The notes beneath the pieces were generated by a model. That model searched no databases and had not been told where the DNA came from. It was given only the letters and a program-made list of their open reading frames with translations. Of a DNA stretch of 64,000 nt, positions 8,630 to 17,119 are shown in pieces (positions within the stretch are counted from its first letter, which is position 1; each line of letters opens with the position of its first letter). A program made the translations under genes and the position numbers. The stretch covers positions 1,116,001 to 1,180,000 of the forward strand of contig NZ_FQUX01000001.1 of NCBI RefSeq assembly GCF_900129275.1, written 5' to 3'. This DNA comes from Arenibacter palladensis (GTDB lineage Bacteria > Bacteroidota > Bacteroidia > Flavobacteriales > Flavobacteriaceae).

Positions 8630-8711
8630 TTTATTCTTAAAAAGGATATTAATTTTTTAGTTGATATAGTATATTTAAGAATTGTATTCAACCAAATACC
8701 AAACCAGTACT

Positions 8712-10028
8712 ATGCCACTACTTATTGTTGTTCTAGGGTTATTTCTGCTCTTCTTGCTCATTGCAAAATTTAAACTTAACGCCTTTATAGCATTTATAAT
8801 TGTATCGCTGGCCGTGGGGATCGCGGAAGGAATGGACTTGGACCAGGTGGTAAAATCCATTGAGCACGGAATAGGCAATACCCTTGGATTCTTGGTAATG
8901 ATTTTGGGTTTGGGGGCCATGTTGGGCAAGCTGGTGGCAGATAGCGGGGCAGCCCAACAGATAACTACCAAGTTGGTGGCCAAATTTGGTGTTAAAAATA
9001 TTCAATGGGCCTTGGTGCTGACTGGATTCATTGTGGGTATTCCATTGTTCTATGAGGTTGGCTTTGTAATATTGATTCCCTTGATTTTTACTATTACCGC
9101 CTCAACAGGATTACCACTTTTGTACGTGGGCCTGCCAATGATAGCCTCCTTGTCGGTAACACACGGCTATCTCCCTCCTCACCCTGCCCCAACGGCCATT
9201 ACCGCCATGTTCAATGCAGATATGGGAAAAACACTTTTATACGGTATTATCATAGCCATTCCGGCCATTACGGTTGCCGGACCATGGTTTTCGCGCACCA
9301 TTAAAAATGTCAATGCTACTCCCTTAAAGGATTTTGTAAACCCCACTGTTTTAACTGAAGAGGAAATGCCGGGGATAAACATTAGTATTTTTACTGCCCT
9401 TCTTCCCATTATTTTAATCATGTTTTCCACTATAGCCGATCTATTTTTTCCCAAGGATTATGGATTTATGCCTTTTGTAAACTTTCTGGGAAATCCAGTA
9501 ATTGCAATGTTGATTTCCGTATTAGTGGCCATTTATACCTTGGGCTTGGCCAGGGGTAAACGTATGGCCGATATTATGGGATCTATGTCCAGCTCTATTT
9601 CCGGGATTACCATGGTGCTTCTCATAATCGCGGGAGCAGGGGCACTAAAGGAGGTTTTAATAGACAGTGGGGTAAGTTTGTACATAGCCGATAGTCTTAA
9701 GGACTCCAGTGTTTCACCATTATTGTTGGCCTGGTTTGTGGCAACGGTTATTAGGGTCTGTGTGGGTTCTGCAACGGTTGCCGGGCTTACCACTGCAGGC
9801 ATAGTAATGCCCCTAATAGGCGCTACAGGGGTGAGTCCGGAATTAATGGTACTCGCCATAGGTTCCGGGAGTTTAATGCTTTCCCATGTAAACGATGGAG
9901 GTTTCTGGTTGTTCAAGGAATATTTTAACCTTTCCATTAAGGATACTTTAAAAACATGGACAGTAATGGAAACCACTGTGGGCGTAATGGGATTGATTGG
10001 AGTTATGATCTTGAGTTTATTTGTTTAA
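8712..10028 (+). CDS. GntP family permease, probably for a D-amino acid
   Basis: 438 residues, the usual GntP length, with about 12 hydrophobic segments and the family signature HGYLPPHPAPTAI. GntP members import gluconate, but the same family includes DsdX, the D-serine carrier of E. coli. The downstream genes (RidA, a D-threonine aldolase/D-serine dehydratase-like enzyme, a dipeptidase) make a D-amino acid more likely than gluconate here; no gluconate kinase is nearby. A TTG at 8682 extends the frame but ATG 8712 starts the conserved MPLLIVVLG. Confidence 0.9.
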   Translation: MPLLIVVLGLFLLFLLIAKFKLNAFIAFIIVSLAVGIAEGMDLDQVVKSIEHGIGNTLGFLVMILGLGAMLGKLVADSGAAQQITTKLVAKFGVKNIQWALVLTGFIVGIPLFYEVGFVILIPLIFTITASTGLPLLYVGLPMIASLSVTHGYLPPHPAPTAITAMFNADMGKTLLYGIIIAIPAITVAGPWFSRTIKNVNATPLKDFVNPTVLTEEEMPGINISIFTALLPIILIMFSTIADLFFPKDYGFMPFVNFLGNPVIAMLISVLVAIYTLGLARGKRMADIMGSMSSSISGITMVLLIIAGAGALKEVLIDSGVSLYIADSLKDSSVSPLLLAWFVATVIRVCVGSATVAGLTTAGIVMPLIGATGVSPELMVLAIGSGSLMLSHVNDGGFWLFKEYFNLSIKDTLKTWTVMETTVGVMGLIGVMILSLFV

Positions 10029-10042
10029 TTAAAGAATCAATT

Positions 10043-10507
10043 ATGAGTAGTTCACCCACAGAAAAAATTAAGGAATTAGGATTGGTTTTTCCTCCCGCCC
10101 CAAAACCGGCCGGGGTGTATAGGCCTATTTTGGTAGTAGATAAGTTTTTATATGTTTCAGGCCAGGGTCCAATTCAAAACGATGGATCTTTAATGATCGG
10201 GATTGCAGGTTTTGATATGAATGCCGATGAAGCCAAACTGGCGGCTCGACAGGTTGGACTTACTATGCTTTCCACAATTATGACACATTTTGGAAGCTTG
10301 GATAAAATAAAACGGGTAGTAAAGGTCTTGGGGATGGTAAATTCCACGCCAGATTTTGGAAAACAACCCTTTGTAATAAATGGCTTTAGTGAATTAATGG
10401 CCGATGTATTTGGAAAGGAAAATGGCATTGGTGTACGTAGCGCTGTTGGGATGATGCTACCCGATAATATTCCCGTTGAGGTTGAGGCGATGTTTGAGCT
10501 TTATTGA
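10043..10507 (+). CDS. RidA/YjgF family enamine/imine deaminase
   Basis: 154 residues with the pattern of the RidA superfamily (YRPILVVDKFLYVSGQGP, ADEAKLAARQVGLTMLSTIM, IGVRSAVGMMLPDNIPVEVEA). The invariant Arg of the active site is in GVRSAVG, and the conserved acidic residue in VEVEAMFEL. RidA proteins hydrolyse 2-aminoacrylate and related imines released by PLP-dependent dehydratases. It lies 14 bases after the permease and 19 before the PLP enzyme, which fits a role in clearing that enzyme's reactive product. Confidence 0.92.
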   Translation: MSSSPTEKIKELGLVFPPAPKPAGVYRPILVVDKFLYVSGQGPIQNDGSLMIGIAGFDMNADEAKLAARQVGLTMLSTIMTHFGSLDKIKRVVKVLGMVNSTPDFGKQPFVINGFSELMADVFGKENGIGVRSAVGMMLPDNIPVEVEAMFELY

Positions 10508-10526
10508 TGCAAAACCCAATGCTATA

Positions 10527-11636
10527 ATGAACAAGGAGTGGTATAAAATTAAGGACTTAGAGGATATAATTACCCCAGCACTTTTGGTTTATCCGGATAG
10601 GATAGAAAAAAACATAAGTACCATGATAGCCATGGCCGGTGGTACCCAAAACCTTAGGCCACATATAAAAACACATAAAACCTCAGAGATTGTTCAACTA
10701 CAGTTAAATAGAGGTATCCAAAAATTTAAGTGTGCTACCATTGCCGAGGCCGAACTCTTGGGAAATTGCGGCGCAGCGGATATACTACTTGCCGTACAAC
10801 CTGTGGGCCCCAATATAAACCGATTTTTTAGGCTGATTTTGGAATTCCCAAATAGTCAATTTTCTGCCATTTTTGATAATGTGCGGACTGTTGAAAAAAT
10901 TGCTAAAATTGCCAGGGAAAAAGGCATTGTTGTACCTCTTTGGTTGGATATAAACAATGGGATGAACAGAACTGGTATTCCACCCAATGCCGAGGCTGTG
11001 GAATTGTATAAAAAAATATATGAAGACCCCAATTTGAAGGCCGCAGGATTGCACGTATACGACGGGCACATCCACAATAAGGAGCTACTTGAAAGAGAGA
11101 AGAAATGCAATGAAGATTTTGAAGCGGTATTGGATTTGAAAGGAAATCTGGAGGAATTGGGTTGCTCTGTTCCTACCATTGTGGCCGGTGGTTCGCCAAC
11201 CTTTCCCATTCATTTAAAGCGCGAAGGGGTGGAAACTAGCCCGGGAACAACACTTTTATGGGATGCTGGTTATACTGCCTCCTACAAGGATATGGAATTT
11301 TTACCTGCCGCTGTTTTATTGACCAGGGTGATCAGTAAGCCAAGCCCCAATTTGGTATGTTTCGATTTGGGCCATAAACATTTGGCTTCAGAAATGAATT
11401 TTCCTCGAGTAATGCTGCTGGAAGGGGAATCTTGCACCCAAATAGGGCAGAGTGAGGAGCATTTGATGGTGCAATGCCCCAATGACGAAATGTTTGCGGT
11501 AGGGGATGCCGCCTATGCCATTCCGGTGCATATTTGTCCTACTGTTGCCAAATATAAGGAAGTCTTAACAGTAGTTGATGGCAGTTTAAGCGGTGCCTGG
11601 CAGGTAGCCGCAAGAAATCTTAAAATCAATATATAA
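10527..11636 (+). CDS. D-threonine aldolase / D-serine dehydratase-type PLP enzyme
   Basis: 369 residues of the fold-type III PLP family. RPHIKTHK (residues 44-51) contains the lysine that binds PLP; the C-terminal HICP (His335, Cys337) matches the zinc ligands of eukaryote-type D-serine dehydratase. Such enzymes act on D-serine, D-threonine or 3-hydroxy-D-amino acids. An in-frame start at 10476 would overlap RidA by over 30 bases, so ATG 10527 is preferred. The exact reaction, aldol cleavage or dehydration, cannot be decided from sequence alone. Confidence 0.88.
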   Translation: MNKEWYKIKDLEDIITPALLVYPDRIEKNISTMIAMAGGTQNLRPHIKTHKTSEIVQLQLNRGIQKFKCATIAEAELLGNCGAADILLAVQPVGPNINRFFRLILEFPNSQFSAIFDNVRTVEKIAKIAREKGIVVPLWLDINNGMNRTGIPPNAEAVELYKKIYEDPNLKAAGLHVYDGHIHNKELLEREKKCNEDFEAVLDLKGNLEELGCSVPTIVAGGSPTFPIHLKREGVETSPGTTLLWDAGYTASYKDMEFLPAAVLLTRVISKPSPNLVCFDLGHKHLASEMNFPRVMLLEGESCTQIGQSEEHLMVQCPNDEMFAVGDAAYAIPVHICPTVAKYKEVLTVVDGSLSGAWQVAARNLKINI

Positions 11637-11699
11637 TCCTCTCCATTAAAAGGACCTATAATTTTGGGTTGGACCTACAGTTGGGGTAAATTTTAAAAT

Positions 11700-12767
11700 A
11701 TGTTTGTATTTGATGCCCATTTAGATCTGGCTATGAATGCCATGGAATGGAACAGGGACCTAACAAGGACTGTGGCCGATATTAGGGAAAGTGAAAAGGG
11801 CATGACCGATAAACCGGATAGGGCCAATAATACAGTGTCTTTTAATGCTATGCGCAATGGGAATATAGGATTGTGTGTAGCTACCCAAATAGCAAGATAT
11901 GTAAAGAAGGACAACCCCTTGCCCGGATGGAACTCTCCTTACCAGGCCTGGGCACAGACTCAGGGACAGTTGGCTTGGTATAGGGCTATGGAAGATATTG
12001 GGGAAATGGTCCAAATTAGGAATACGGAACAATTGAATGCGCATTTAAAACTATGGGAAAATGGTTTGGATAAAAATCCAATTGGTTATATCCTTAGTTT
12101 GGAAGGGGCAGATTCCATAATAACCCTAAAGCATTTGGAGCGTTCCTACGAACAAGGCCTTAGGGCCATTGGGCCAGCGCATTATGGGCCTGGCACCTAT
12201 GCACATGGTACGGATTCGGTAGGGGGTATTGGCCATAAAGGGAGGGAACTATTAAAAGAGATAGAGCGGTTAAACCTAATTTTGGATGCTACCCATTTAT
12301 GCGATGTTAGTTTTTGGGAAACCATGAAGGTATACCAAGGTCCGGTCTGGGCAAGCCACAACAATTGCCGAAAATTTGTGGATCACAACAGGCAGTTTTC
12401 TGACGAACAATTAATGGAACTTATTGGTAGGGAAGGGGTTATAGGGATAGCCTTGGACGCTTGGATGATGGTCCCCAATTGGGTGAGGGGTATTTCTACC
12501 CCAAAAGGAATGGATGTAACTTTGACCCAGATGATCAACAACATAGACCATGTTTGCCAGTTGGCAGGAAATTCCTTGCATGTGGGAATAGGGACCGATC
12601 TGGATGGAGGCTTTGGTAAAGAGCAATGTCCAGCCGACCTAAATACGATTGAGGACCTTCAGAAGATACCTGGCCTCTTATTGGGAAAAGGATATTCGGA
12701 AACGGATGTTGAAAATATAATGAGTAAAAATTTTATTCGGTTTCTAAGAAAGGTGTGGGGTAACTGA
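11700..12767 (+). CDS. Membrane dipeptidase family (peptidase M19)
   Basis: 355 residues. The metal-binding motif DAHLD (5-9), the bridging Glu in LSLEGADS, and the two later histidines in DATHLCD and SHNNCR form the binuclear zinc centre of renal dipeptidase-like enzymes. GIGTDLDGG is also typical. No signal peptide is seen, so it is probably cytoplasmic. Family members cleave dipeptides and tolerate a C-terminal D-residue, so here it could release D-amino acids for the preceding enzyme. Last gene of the operon; the first copy of the dispersed repeat follows. Confidence 0.92.
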   Translation: MFVFDAHLDLAMNAMEWNRDLTRTVADIRESEKGMTDKPDRANNTVSFNAMRNGNIGLCVATQIARYVKKDNPLPGWNSPYQAWAQTQGQLAWYRAMEDIGEMVQIRNTEQLNAHLKLWENGLDKNPIGYILSLEGADSIITLKHLERSYEQGLRAIGPAHYGPGTYAHGTDSVGGIGHKGRELLKEIERLNLILDATHLCDVSFWETMKVYQGPVWASHNNCRKFVDHNRQFSDEQLMELIGREGVIGIALDAWMMVPNWVRGISTPKGMDVTLTQMINNIDHVCQLAGNSLHVGIGTDLDGGFGKEQCPADLNTIEDLQKIPGLLLGKGYSETDVENIMSKNFIRFLRKVWGN

Positions 12768-12777
12768 TTGGTTTAAT

Positions 12778-12929
12778 AGTGAAACTCAATTTTGAGAAGT
12801 CAGTAAGACGCACTGAAAATTGAAAGGTGAACTAATCCCGCCTTTTTCGGCGGGATCTAGGTTCAATACCTCAACCTTTGGGTCGATTCCTATTATTGGG
12901 TTCAGGACTTGCCCTGAGGTTTAATACCT
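12778..12929 (+). repeat. Dispersed structured intergenic repeat, copy A (152 bp)
   Basis: Nearly the same sequence as 57168-57341; by hand I count about eight substitutions plus one 22-base length difference. It contains the hairpin ATCCCGCC/GGCGGGAT around TTTTTC (perfect here), the palindrome CTCAATTTTGAG, the pairing CAATTTT/AAAATTG, and a 13-base near-direct repeat AGGTTCAATACCT / AGGTTTAATACCT at 12859 and 12917. It lies between convergent genes. No protein frame explains it. Confidence 0.85.
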
Positions 12930-12943
12930 TTTATTTGCCAAAT

Positions 12944-13870
12944 TTAATATCTCTTTTCCCGAACCACTTTGGCTTGATATTCACCAGGGGACACATTTTT
13001 CTTTCTCTTGAATACACGGTTAAAATAGGACCTGCTTTCAAATCCACATTCCATAAAAACTTCTTTTATGGTGCGTTTCGGATCCTGCAAAAGGCTAACG
13101 GCCAATTTAATTCGTTCATTATTAATGAATTCTACAGGAGAAATACCAAGTTCATTTTTAAAGACCCTGTAAAAGTGGGACTCGCTCATATGGGCCTTTT
13201 TGCTCAATGTTTCTATGCTTAGTGGCTGGTATATGTTTTCCCTAATAAAGGAGATTATATACCCTAACCTACTGCTGTTATTGATTTCCATCGTTTTTTC
13301 AGTATATATTTTGCGCTCATTGCTCTGTAAGATCCGCACGATCAATTCGCTTAACATATTGTCCACAAAAAGGTCCTTGGAAGGATGGTTTTCTGTGAAA
13401 AGAAAGAGTAATCGCTGTAAAATCTGATAGAGACCGATATCATTGGTGAAATGAAAGTTATAATCCATTAAAGCCCATTCCTTGCCATCCAATTTGGGCA
13501 TGGTTTCATTCATTACCCGCAACATCTGCTTTATTTTATCTTCAGAAATGGCCATGGCTAGACAACGGGTTGGGTTGCTGGCCTTTGCTTCGGGAAAATC
13601 AATACACATTATTTCTTTGGATGGCAGTATTAGCGACTCACCAGGTAAGAAGTTAAATGACTCATGGTCCCTAAGGTGCATAATTTTCTTGCCACTTAGC
13701 ATACTTGCCAGGACGGGTTGGTCAAACTGGAGTATTATCTGTTCCGCCTGCTGATGGGTTTCGAAAACGTGCATGGCAGCATTGTTCAACGTATAGGTGG
13801 TTTGATTCTCTACCAAAGTTTCCAATCTCCTATAATTAAAGTAAGCGTTGGACAGCTGCATCCCGGACAT
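12944..13870 (-). CDS. AraC family transcriptional regulator (of the divergent aldehyde dehydrogenase)
   Basis: 308 residues. An N-terminal ligand domain of about 190 residues resembles the AraC-type N-terminal family with VFETHQQAEQIILQFDQP. The C-terminal 100 residues hold two helix-turn-helix motifs (LSIETLSKKAHMSESHFYRVF, TIKEVFMECGFESRSYFNRVF). It is transcribed away from the aldehyde dehydrogenase gene. Three TAGGAT repeats in the shared intergenic region are its likely binding sites. I infer activation by an aldehyde or its precursor alcohol. Confidence 0.92.
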   Translation of the reverse strand: MSGMQLSNAYFNYRRLETLVENQTTYTLNNAAMHVFETHQQAEQIILQFDQPVLASMLSGKKIMHLRDHESFNFLPGESLILPSKEIMCIDFPEAKASNPTRCLAMAISEDKIKQMLRVMNETMPKLDGKEWALMDYNFHFTNDIGLYQILQRLLFLFTENHPSKDLFVDNMLSELIVRILQSNERKIYTEKTMEINNSSRLGYIISFIRENIYQPLSIETLSKKAHMSESHFYRVFKNELGISPVEFINNERIKLAVSLLQDPKRTIKEVFMECGFESRSYFNRVFKRKKNVSPGEYQAKVVREKRY

Positions 13871-13940
13871 ATTTAAATTATCATTAATTATAATTCAACT
13901 AGGTTATTTTGATAAAAATACAAAATTTATTACCTCATAT

Positions 13941-13988
13941 TAGGATATAAACAATAATTGATAGGATAGTTCATGTTATTGATAGGAT
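13941..13988. promoter_or_regulatory. Three TAGGAT direct repeats spaced exactly 21 bp (likely AraC-type operator)
   Basis: TAGGAT occurs at 13941, 13962 and 13983. The last two extend to the identical ATTGATAGGAT. A 21-bp period is two helix turns, placing the sites on one DNA face. The last repeat ends 28 bases before the -7 box at 14017, where an activator would touch RNA polymerase. Confidence 0.6.
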
Positions 13989-14016
13989 GGGTCAGAATTT
14001 TAACAAAAACGCTTCA

Positions 14017-14024
14017 TACATTTG
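14017..14024 (+). promoter_or_regulatory. -7 box (TACATTTG) of the aldehyde dehydrogenase gene
   Basis: Exact TAnnTTTG match, 85 bases before the start codon. The -33 region has only TTTT, not TTTG, which fits a promoter that needs an activator. Confidence 0.5.
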
Positions 14025-14109
14025 AGAACAAGCCACTTACACTTACAGTATGGCGTGGCCAATAGCGATTGGCAAAATGAAATTTATTATTAATCAAAAA
14101 TATAGGATC

Positions 14110-15633
14110 ATGGGAAATGTAAAGACCACAACACAGAATAGGGTTGAAAGACCAGTATTTAAAAGTCAGTATGAAAACTTTATTGGGGGTAAATGGGTGT
14201 CGCCCACCAAAGGGGAGTATTTTGACAATATATCACCTGTGGACGGCAATAGTTTTACCAAAATAGCACGATCTACCGCAGAAGATATTGAGCTGGCGTT
14301 GGATGCTGCATGGGCAACAGCACCGGAATGGAACAATTCCTCAGCGGCGTCCAGGAGCAATTTGCTGTTAAAGATAGCGGATATCATGGAGCAAAACCTG
14401 GAGGTCCTGGCACGCGCCGAAACCTGGGATAATGGGAAGCCCATCAGGGAAACCATGGCAGCCGATCTGCCATTGGCTATAGACCATTTTCGCTATTTTG
14501 CAGGAGTTATACGGGCCGAGGAAGGCACTGCAAGTGAACTTGATGCCAATACTGTTTCGTTAAATATTCCAGAGCCGTTAGGGGTTGTTGGGCAAATTAT
14601 TCCTTGGAATTTTCCACTACTTATGGCTGCTTGGAAGGTGGCACCTGCACTGGCTGCTGGAAACTGTGTAGTTTTAAAACCAGCGGAACAAACGCCAGTG
14701 GGCATTCTTGTGCTAATGGAACTTATAGAAAATGTATTGCCGGCAGGAGTCCTTAACGTGGTGAACGGATTTGGTATTGAGGCAGGCAAACCCTTGGCTT
14801 CCAACCCGAGGATTAATAAGATTGCATTTACAGGTGAGACTACCACAGGGCAGTTGATTATGCAGTATGCCTCCAAAAATATAATCCCTGTTACTTTGGA
14901 ATTGGGGGGCAAATCGCCCAACGTATTTTTTGAAAGTATTATGGAGGCGGATGATGAATTCTTCGACAAATGTTTGGAGGGAGCCGCAATGTTTGCCTTC
15001 AATCAAGGCGAAGTTTGTACCTCTCCATCCCGTATTTTGGTACAGGAAAGTATTTATGAGAAATTTATTGAGCGGGTCGTAGCCCGTACCAATAAAATAA
15101 AGTTGGGACATCCGCTGGATCCTGAAACCATGATGGGTGCCCAGGCTTCCAATGATCAATATGAAAAAATCCTGAACTATATCAAAATAGGAAAAGAGGA
15201 GGGCTGTGAAGTGCTTACTGGTGGTAGTGCAGCCTATAATGAAGGTTTGGAAGGGGGCTACTACATTCAGCCAACCATTTTAAAAGGAAACAATAAAATG
15301 AGGGTCTTTCAGGAAGAGATCTTTGGTCCTGTGGTATGCCTAACAACCTTTAAGGATGAGGCAGAGGCCATTGAAATTGCCAATGACACTTTATATGGAC
15401 TGGGAGCTGGAGTGTGGACAAGGGACACCCACCAAGCTTATAAGGTAGCAAGGGCCATTAAAGCCGGTCGCGTTTGGGTAAATAGCTATCATACCTATCC
15501 TGCACATGCTCCTTTTGGAGGGTATAAAAAGTCCGGAATTGGTAGGGAAACCCATAAAATGATGTTGAACCACTATAGGCAAACTAAAAATATGCTCATT
15601 TCCTACGACAAAAAAGCACTGGGATTCTTTTAA
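14110..15633 (+). CDS. NAD(P)-dependent aldehyde dehydrogenase
   Basis: 507 residues from ATG 14110 ([10 protein letters not shown]); upstream in-frame starts give a weak N-terminus. Motifs: [19 protein letters not shown], catalytic Glu264 in [10 protein letters not shown], catalytic Cys303 in [11 protein letters not shown], and [13 protein letters not shown] near the end. It oxidises an aldehyde to its acid in the cytoplasm. The pairing with DUF779 immediately downstream is typical of acetaldehyde/ExaC-like dehydrogenases. Substrate is inferred from that context only. Confidence 0.95.
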   Translation: MGNVKTTTQNRVERPVFKSQYENFIGGKWVSPTKGEYFDNISPVDGNSFTKIARSTAEDIELALDAAWATAPEWNNSSAASRSNLLLKIADIMEQNLEVLARAETWDNGKPIRETMAADLPLAIDHFRYFAGVIRAEEGTASELDANTVSLNIPEPLGVVGQIIPWNFPLLMAAWKVAPALAAGNCVVLKPAEQTPVGILVLMELIENVLPAGVLNVVNGFGIEAGKPLASNPRINKIAFTGETTTGQLIMQYASKNIIPVTLELGGKSPNVFFESIMEADDEFFDKCLEGAAMFAFNQGEVCTSPSRILVQESIYEKFIERVVARTNKIKLGHPLDPETMMGAQASNDQYEKILNYIKIGKEEGCEVLTGGSAAYNEGLEGGYYIQPTILKGNNKMRVFQEEIFGPVVCLTTFKDEAEAIEIANDTLYGLGAGVWTRDTHQAYKVARAIKAGRVWVNSYHTYPAHAPFGGYKKSGIGRETHKMMLNHYRQTKNMLISYDKKALGFF

Positions 15634-15651
15634 GAATTAAAACAAAATGAT

Positions 15652-16026
15652 ATGGTCAAGAGGGTATTGATTTCAGAAAATGCGCGGCAGGTATTGGAAC
15701 AGCTAAAGTCACAGCATGGAGAGCTCATGTTCCATCAGTCTGGAGGTTGTTGTGATGGGTCTTCGCCTATGTGTTTTCCAAAAGGGGAGTTAATGCTTAA
15801 TGAAACCGATGTGTATTTAGGAGATATTGCAAATTGTCCTTTCTACATGTCAAAGGATCAATTTGAATATTGGAAACATACCCAATTGACCATAGATGTC
15901 ACCAAAGGCCGGGGCTCCAGTTTTTCCTTGGAAATACCGCTGGGATTGCGCTTTGTTATTAAGTCCCGTTTATTTACAGAGGACGAACTTCTTCAAATGG
16001 GTCCCGTAGATACAGTCAAAAATTAG
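15652..16026 (+). CDS. DUF779 domain protein paired with aldehyde dehydrogenase
   Basis: 124 residues. Conserved Cys33, Cys34, Cys41 (GGCCDGSSPMC) and Cys62 (ANCPFYM) suggest metal binding or redox activity. DUF779 genes very often sit next to aldehyde dehydrogenase genes in bacteria, but the function is unknown. It starts 18 bases after the dehydrogenase and is followed by a strong terminator, so the operon is two genes. Confidence 0.93.
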   Translation: MVKRVLISENARQVLEQLKSQHGELMFHQSGGCCDGSSPMCFPKGELMLNETDVYLGDIANCPFYMSKDQFEYWKHTQLTIDVTKGRGSSFSLEIPLGLRFVIKSRLFTEDELLQMGPVDTVKN

Positions 16027-16051
16027 GGAATTTCCCCCTGGATTATCAATG

Positions 16052-16084
16052 CCGGTTTAAGCTCGCCCTTAAACCGGTTTTTTT
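16052..16084 (+). terminator. Intrinsic terminator after DUF779
   Basis: CCGGTTTA (16052-16059) pairs with TAAACCGG (16070-16077), followed by a T run. Confidence 0.85.
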
Positions 16085-16135
16085 GTTATCATGCGAATTT
16101 AACAGCATTTTAGCCACACATGGCAAGGTATTTGA

Positions 16136-16143
16136 TATTTTTG
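16136..16143 (+). promoter_or_regulatory. -7 box (TATTTTTG) of the secreted protein gene
   Basis: Exact TAnnTTTG match, 28 bases before ATG 16171. It lies downstream of the in-frame ATG at 16120 and so supports the later start. Confidence 0.45.
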
Positions 16144-16170
16144 CAACTGATAGGTACCTTAAATGGCCAT

Positions 16171-16812
16171 ATGAGAATAGTATTTTTATTTTTCGTTCTT
16201 TTTCTATTTTCGCAGTTGGGTATGTCCCAAACAGACCTGCCTACCACCAATCCTCTAAAAATAGAGGGGGACAGAGGGGTCAACGAAAACCCAAATCAGG
16301 GTACTGCTTTGAAAATGCCGTCCATAATTACCTTGAAACCTACTACCAACCTTAGGGATTCCCTTACCGCCAGAAATGTGAAGATGCTTCCGGACAGGGA
16401 ATTGGTACAGGCAGGTTATGGTTTAAAAATAGATCCAAAAGTTGGTGAAAAGGAAAAAGAGGGCTCTTCTACGTTTTTTGGCAATATGTATTTGGGCGAT
16501 ATTAAAAGCAATGCGAAATTTGTAGGAATTGTTTGCCGCGACCATGAATATGTTGATGGTGACAGAGTAAGAATATTGCTAAACGATAAGGTGGTGGAAC
16601 CCAATATTTTTTTAACAGGTTCCTTTAAGGGAATTAACTTAGATTTGCAGAAGGGTTTTAATAGAATTGATTTTGAGGCTCTTAACCAAGGTACGTCAGG
16701 TCCCAATACGGCCCAAGTAAATGTTTATGATGATGAAGGTAAAATGATACATTCCAATATGTGGAATCTATCTACAGGGTCCAAGGCCACCATAATTATT
16801 ATAAAGGAATAA
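16171..16812 (+). CDS. Secreted protein of unknown function
   Basis: 213 residues. Residues 1-19 (MRIVFLFFVLFLFSQLGMSQ) are a signal peptide. The C-terminal 110 residues form a beta-rich domain (GNMYLGDIKSNAKFVGIVCRD, DGDRVRILLNDKVVEPNIFL, GFNRIDFEALNQGTSGPNTA) resembling an extracellular beta-sandwich. I do not recognise the family. The start at 16120 is rejected because it precedes the -7 box and would hide the signal peptide behind 17 residues. Confidence 0.75.
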   Translation: MRIVFLFFVLFLFSQLGMSQTDLPTTNPLKIEGDRGVNENPNQGTALKMPSIITLKPTTNLRDSLTARNVKMLPDRELVQAGYGLKIDPKVGEKEKEGSSTFFGNMYLGDIKSNAKFVGIVCRDHEYVDGDRVRILLNDKVVEPNIFLTGSFKGINLDLQKGFNRIDFEALNQGTSGPNTAQVNVYDDEGKMIHSNMWNLSTGSKATIIIIKE

Positions 16813-16841
16813 CTCAATAAGTAACACAAACACTGACCAAA

Positions 16842-16937
16842 ATGAAAGGATATTACTATCTATTGATTATTAACCTATTGCTTATCCTAATCCCTTACTC
16901 CTTAAAATTGCTTCGAAATTCTAGAAGAAATAAGTAA
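16842..16937 (+). CDS. Very small predicted membrane protein (31 residues)
   Basis: ATG 16842 to TAA 16935-16937. Residues 4-20 are one hydrophobic segment (YYYLLIINLLLILIPYS) followed by a strongly basic tail (KLLRNSRRNK), the layout of a single-pass small membrane protein with the C-terminus in the cytoplasm. It follows the secreted protein gene by 29 bases on the same strand. Short enough to be missed by gene callers; real expression is not shown. Confidence 0.4.
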   Translation: MKGYYYLLIINLLLILIPYSLKLLRNSRRNK

Positions 16938-17119
16938 TTCACAAGCGCTATAGCGACAAGTTTACCAGATTTTATTTATTAAGGTACCAGCGGTGGTTTA
17001 GGTAGTTTTATATTTGATTTTAAAGTTCATCATTATTGGAGTCAAAAAGGATTTGATCTTTTTTTAATGGGAGCAAACCTCCTAGCCCTTTCTTTCGTAA
17101 ATTATATAAAACACTTTTG

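Noticed and set aside
10476-10526. Upstream start for the D-threonine aldolase-like gene
   Set aside because: It overlaps the RidA end and adds residues without similarity to the family.
12859-12905. tRNA-like T-arm sequence (GGTTCAATACC, GGGTCGATTCC) in the repeat
   Set aside because: No acceptor, D or anticodon arms can be folded around it; both copies lack them.
12878-13222. Plus-strand open frame of 114 codons
   Set aside because: It runs antisense to the C-terminal half of the AraC regulator and starts in the dispersed repeat; the AraC reading has clear motifs.
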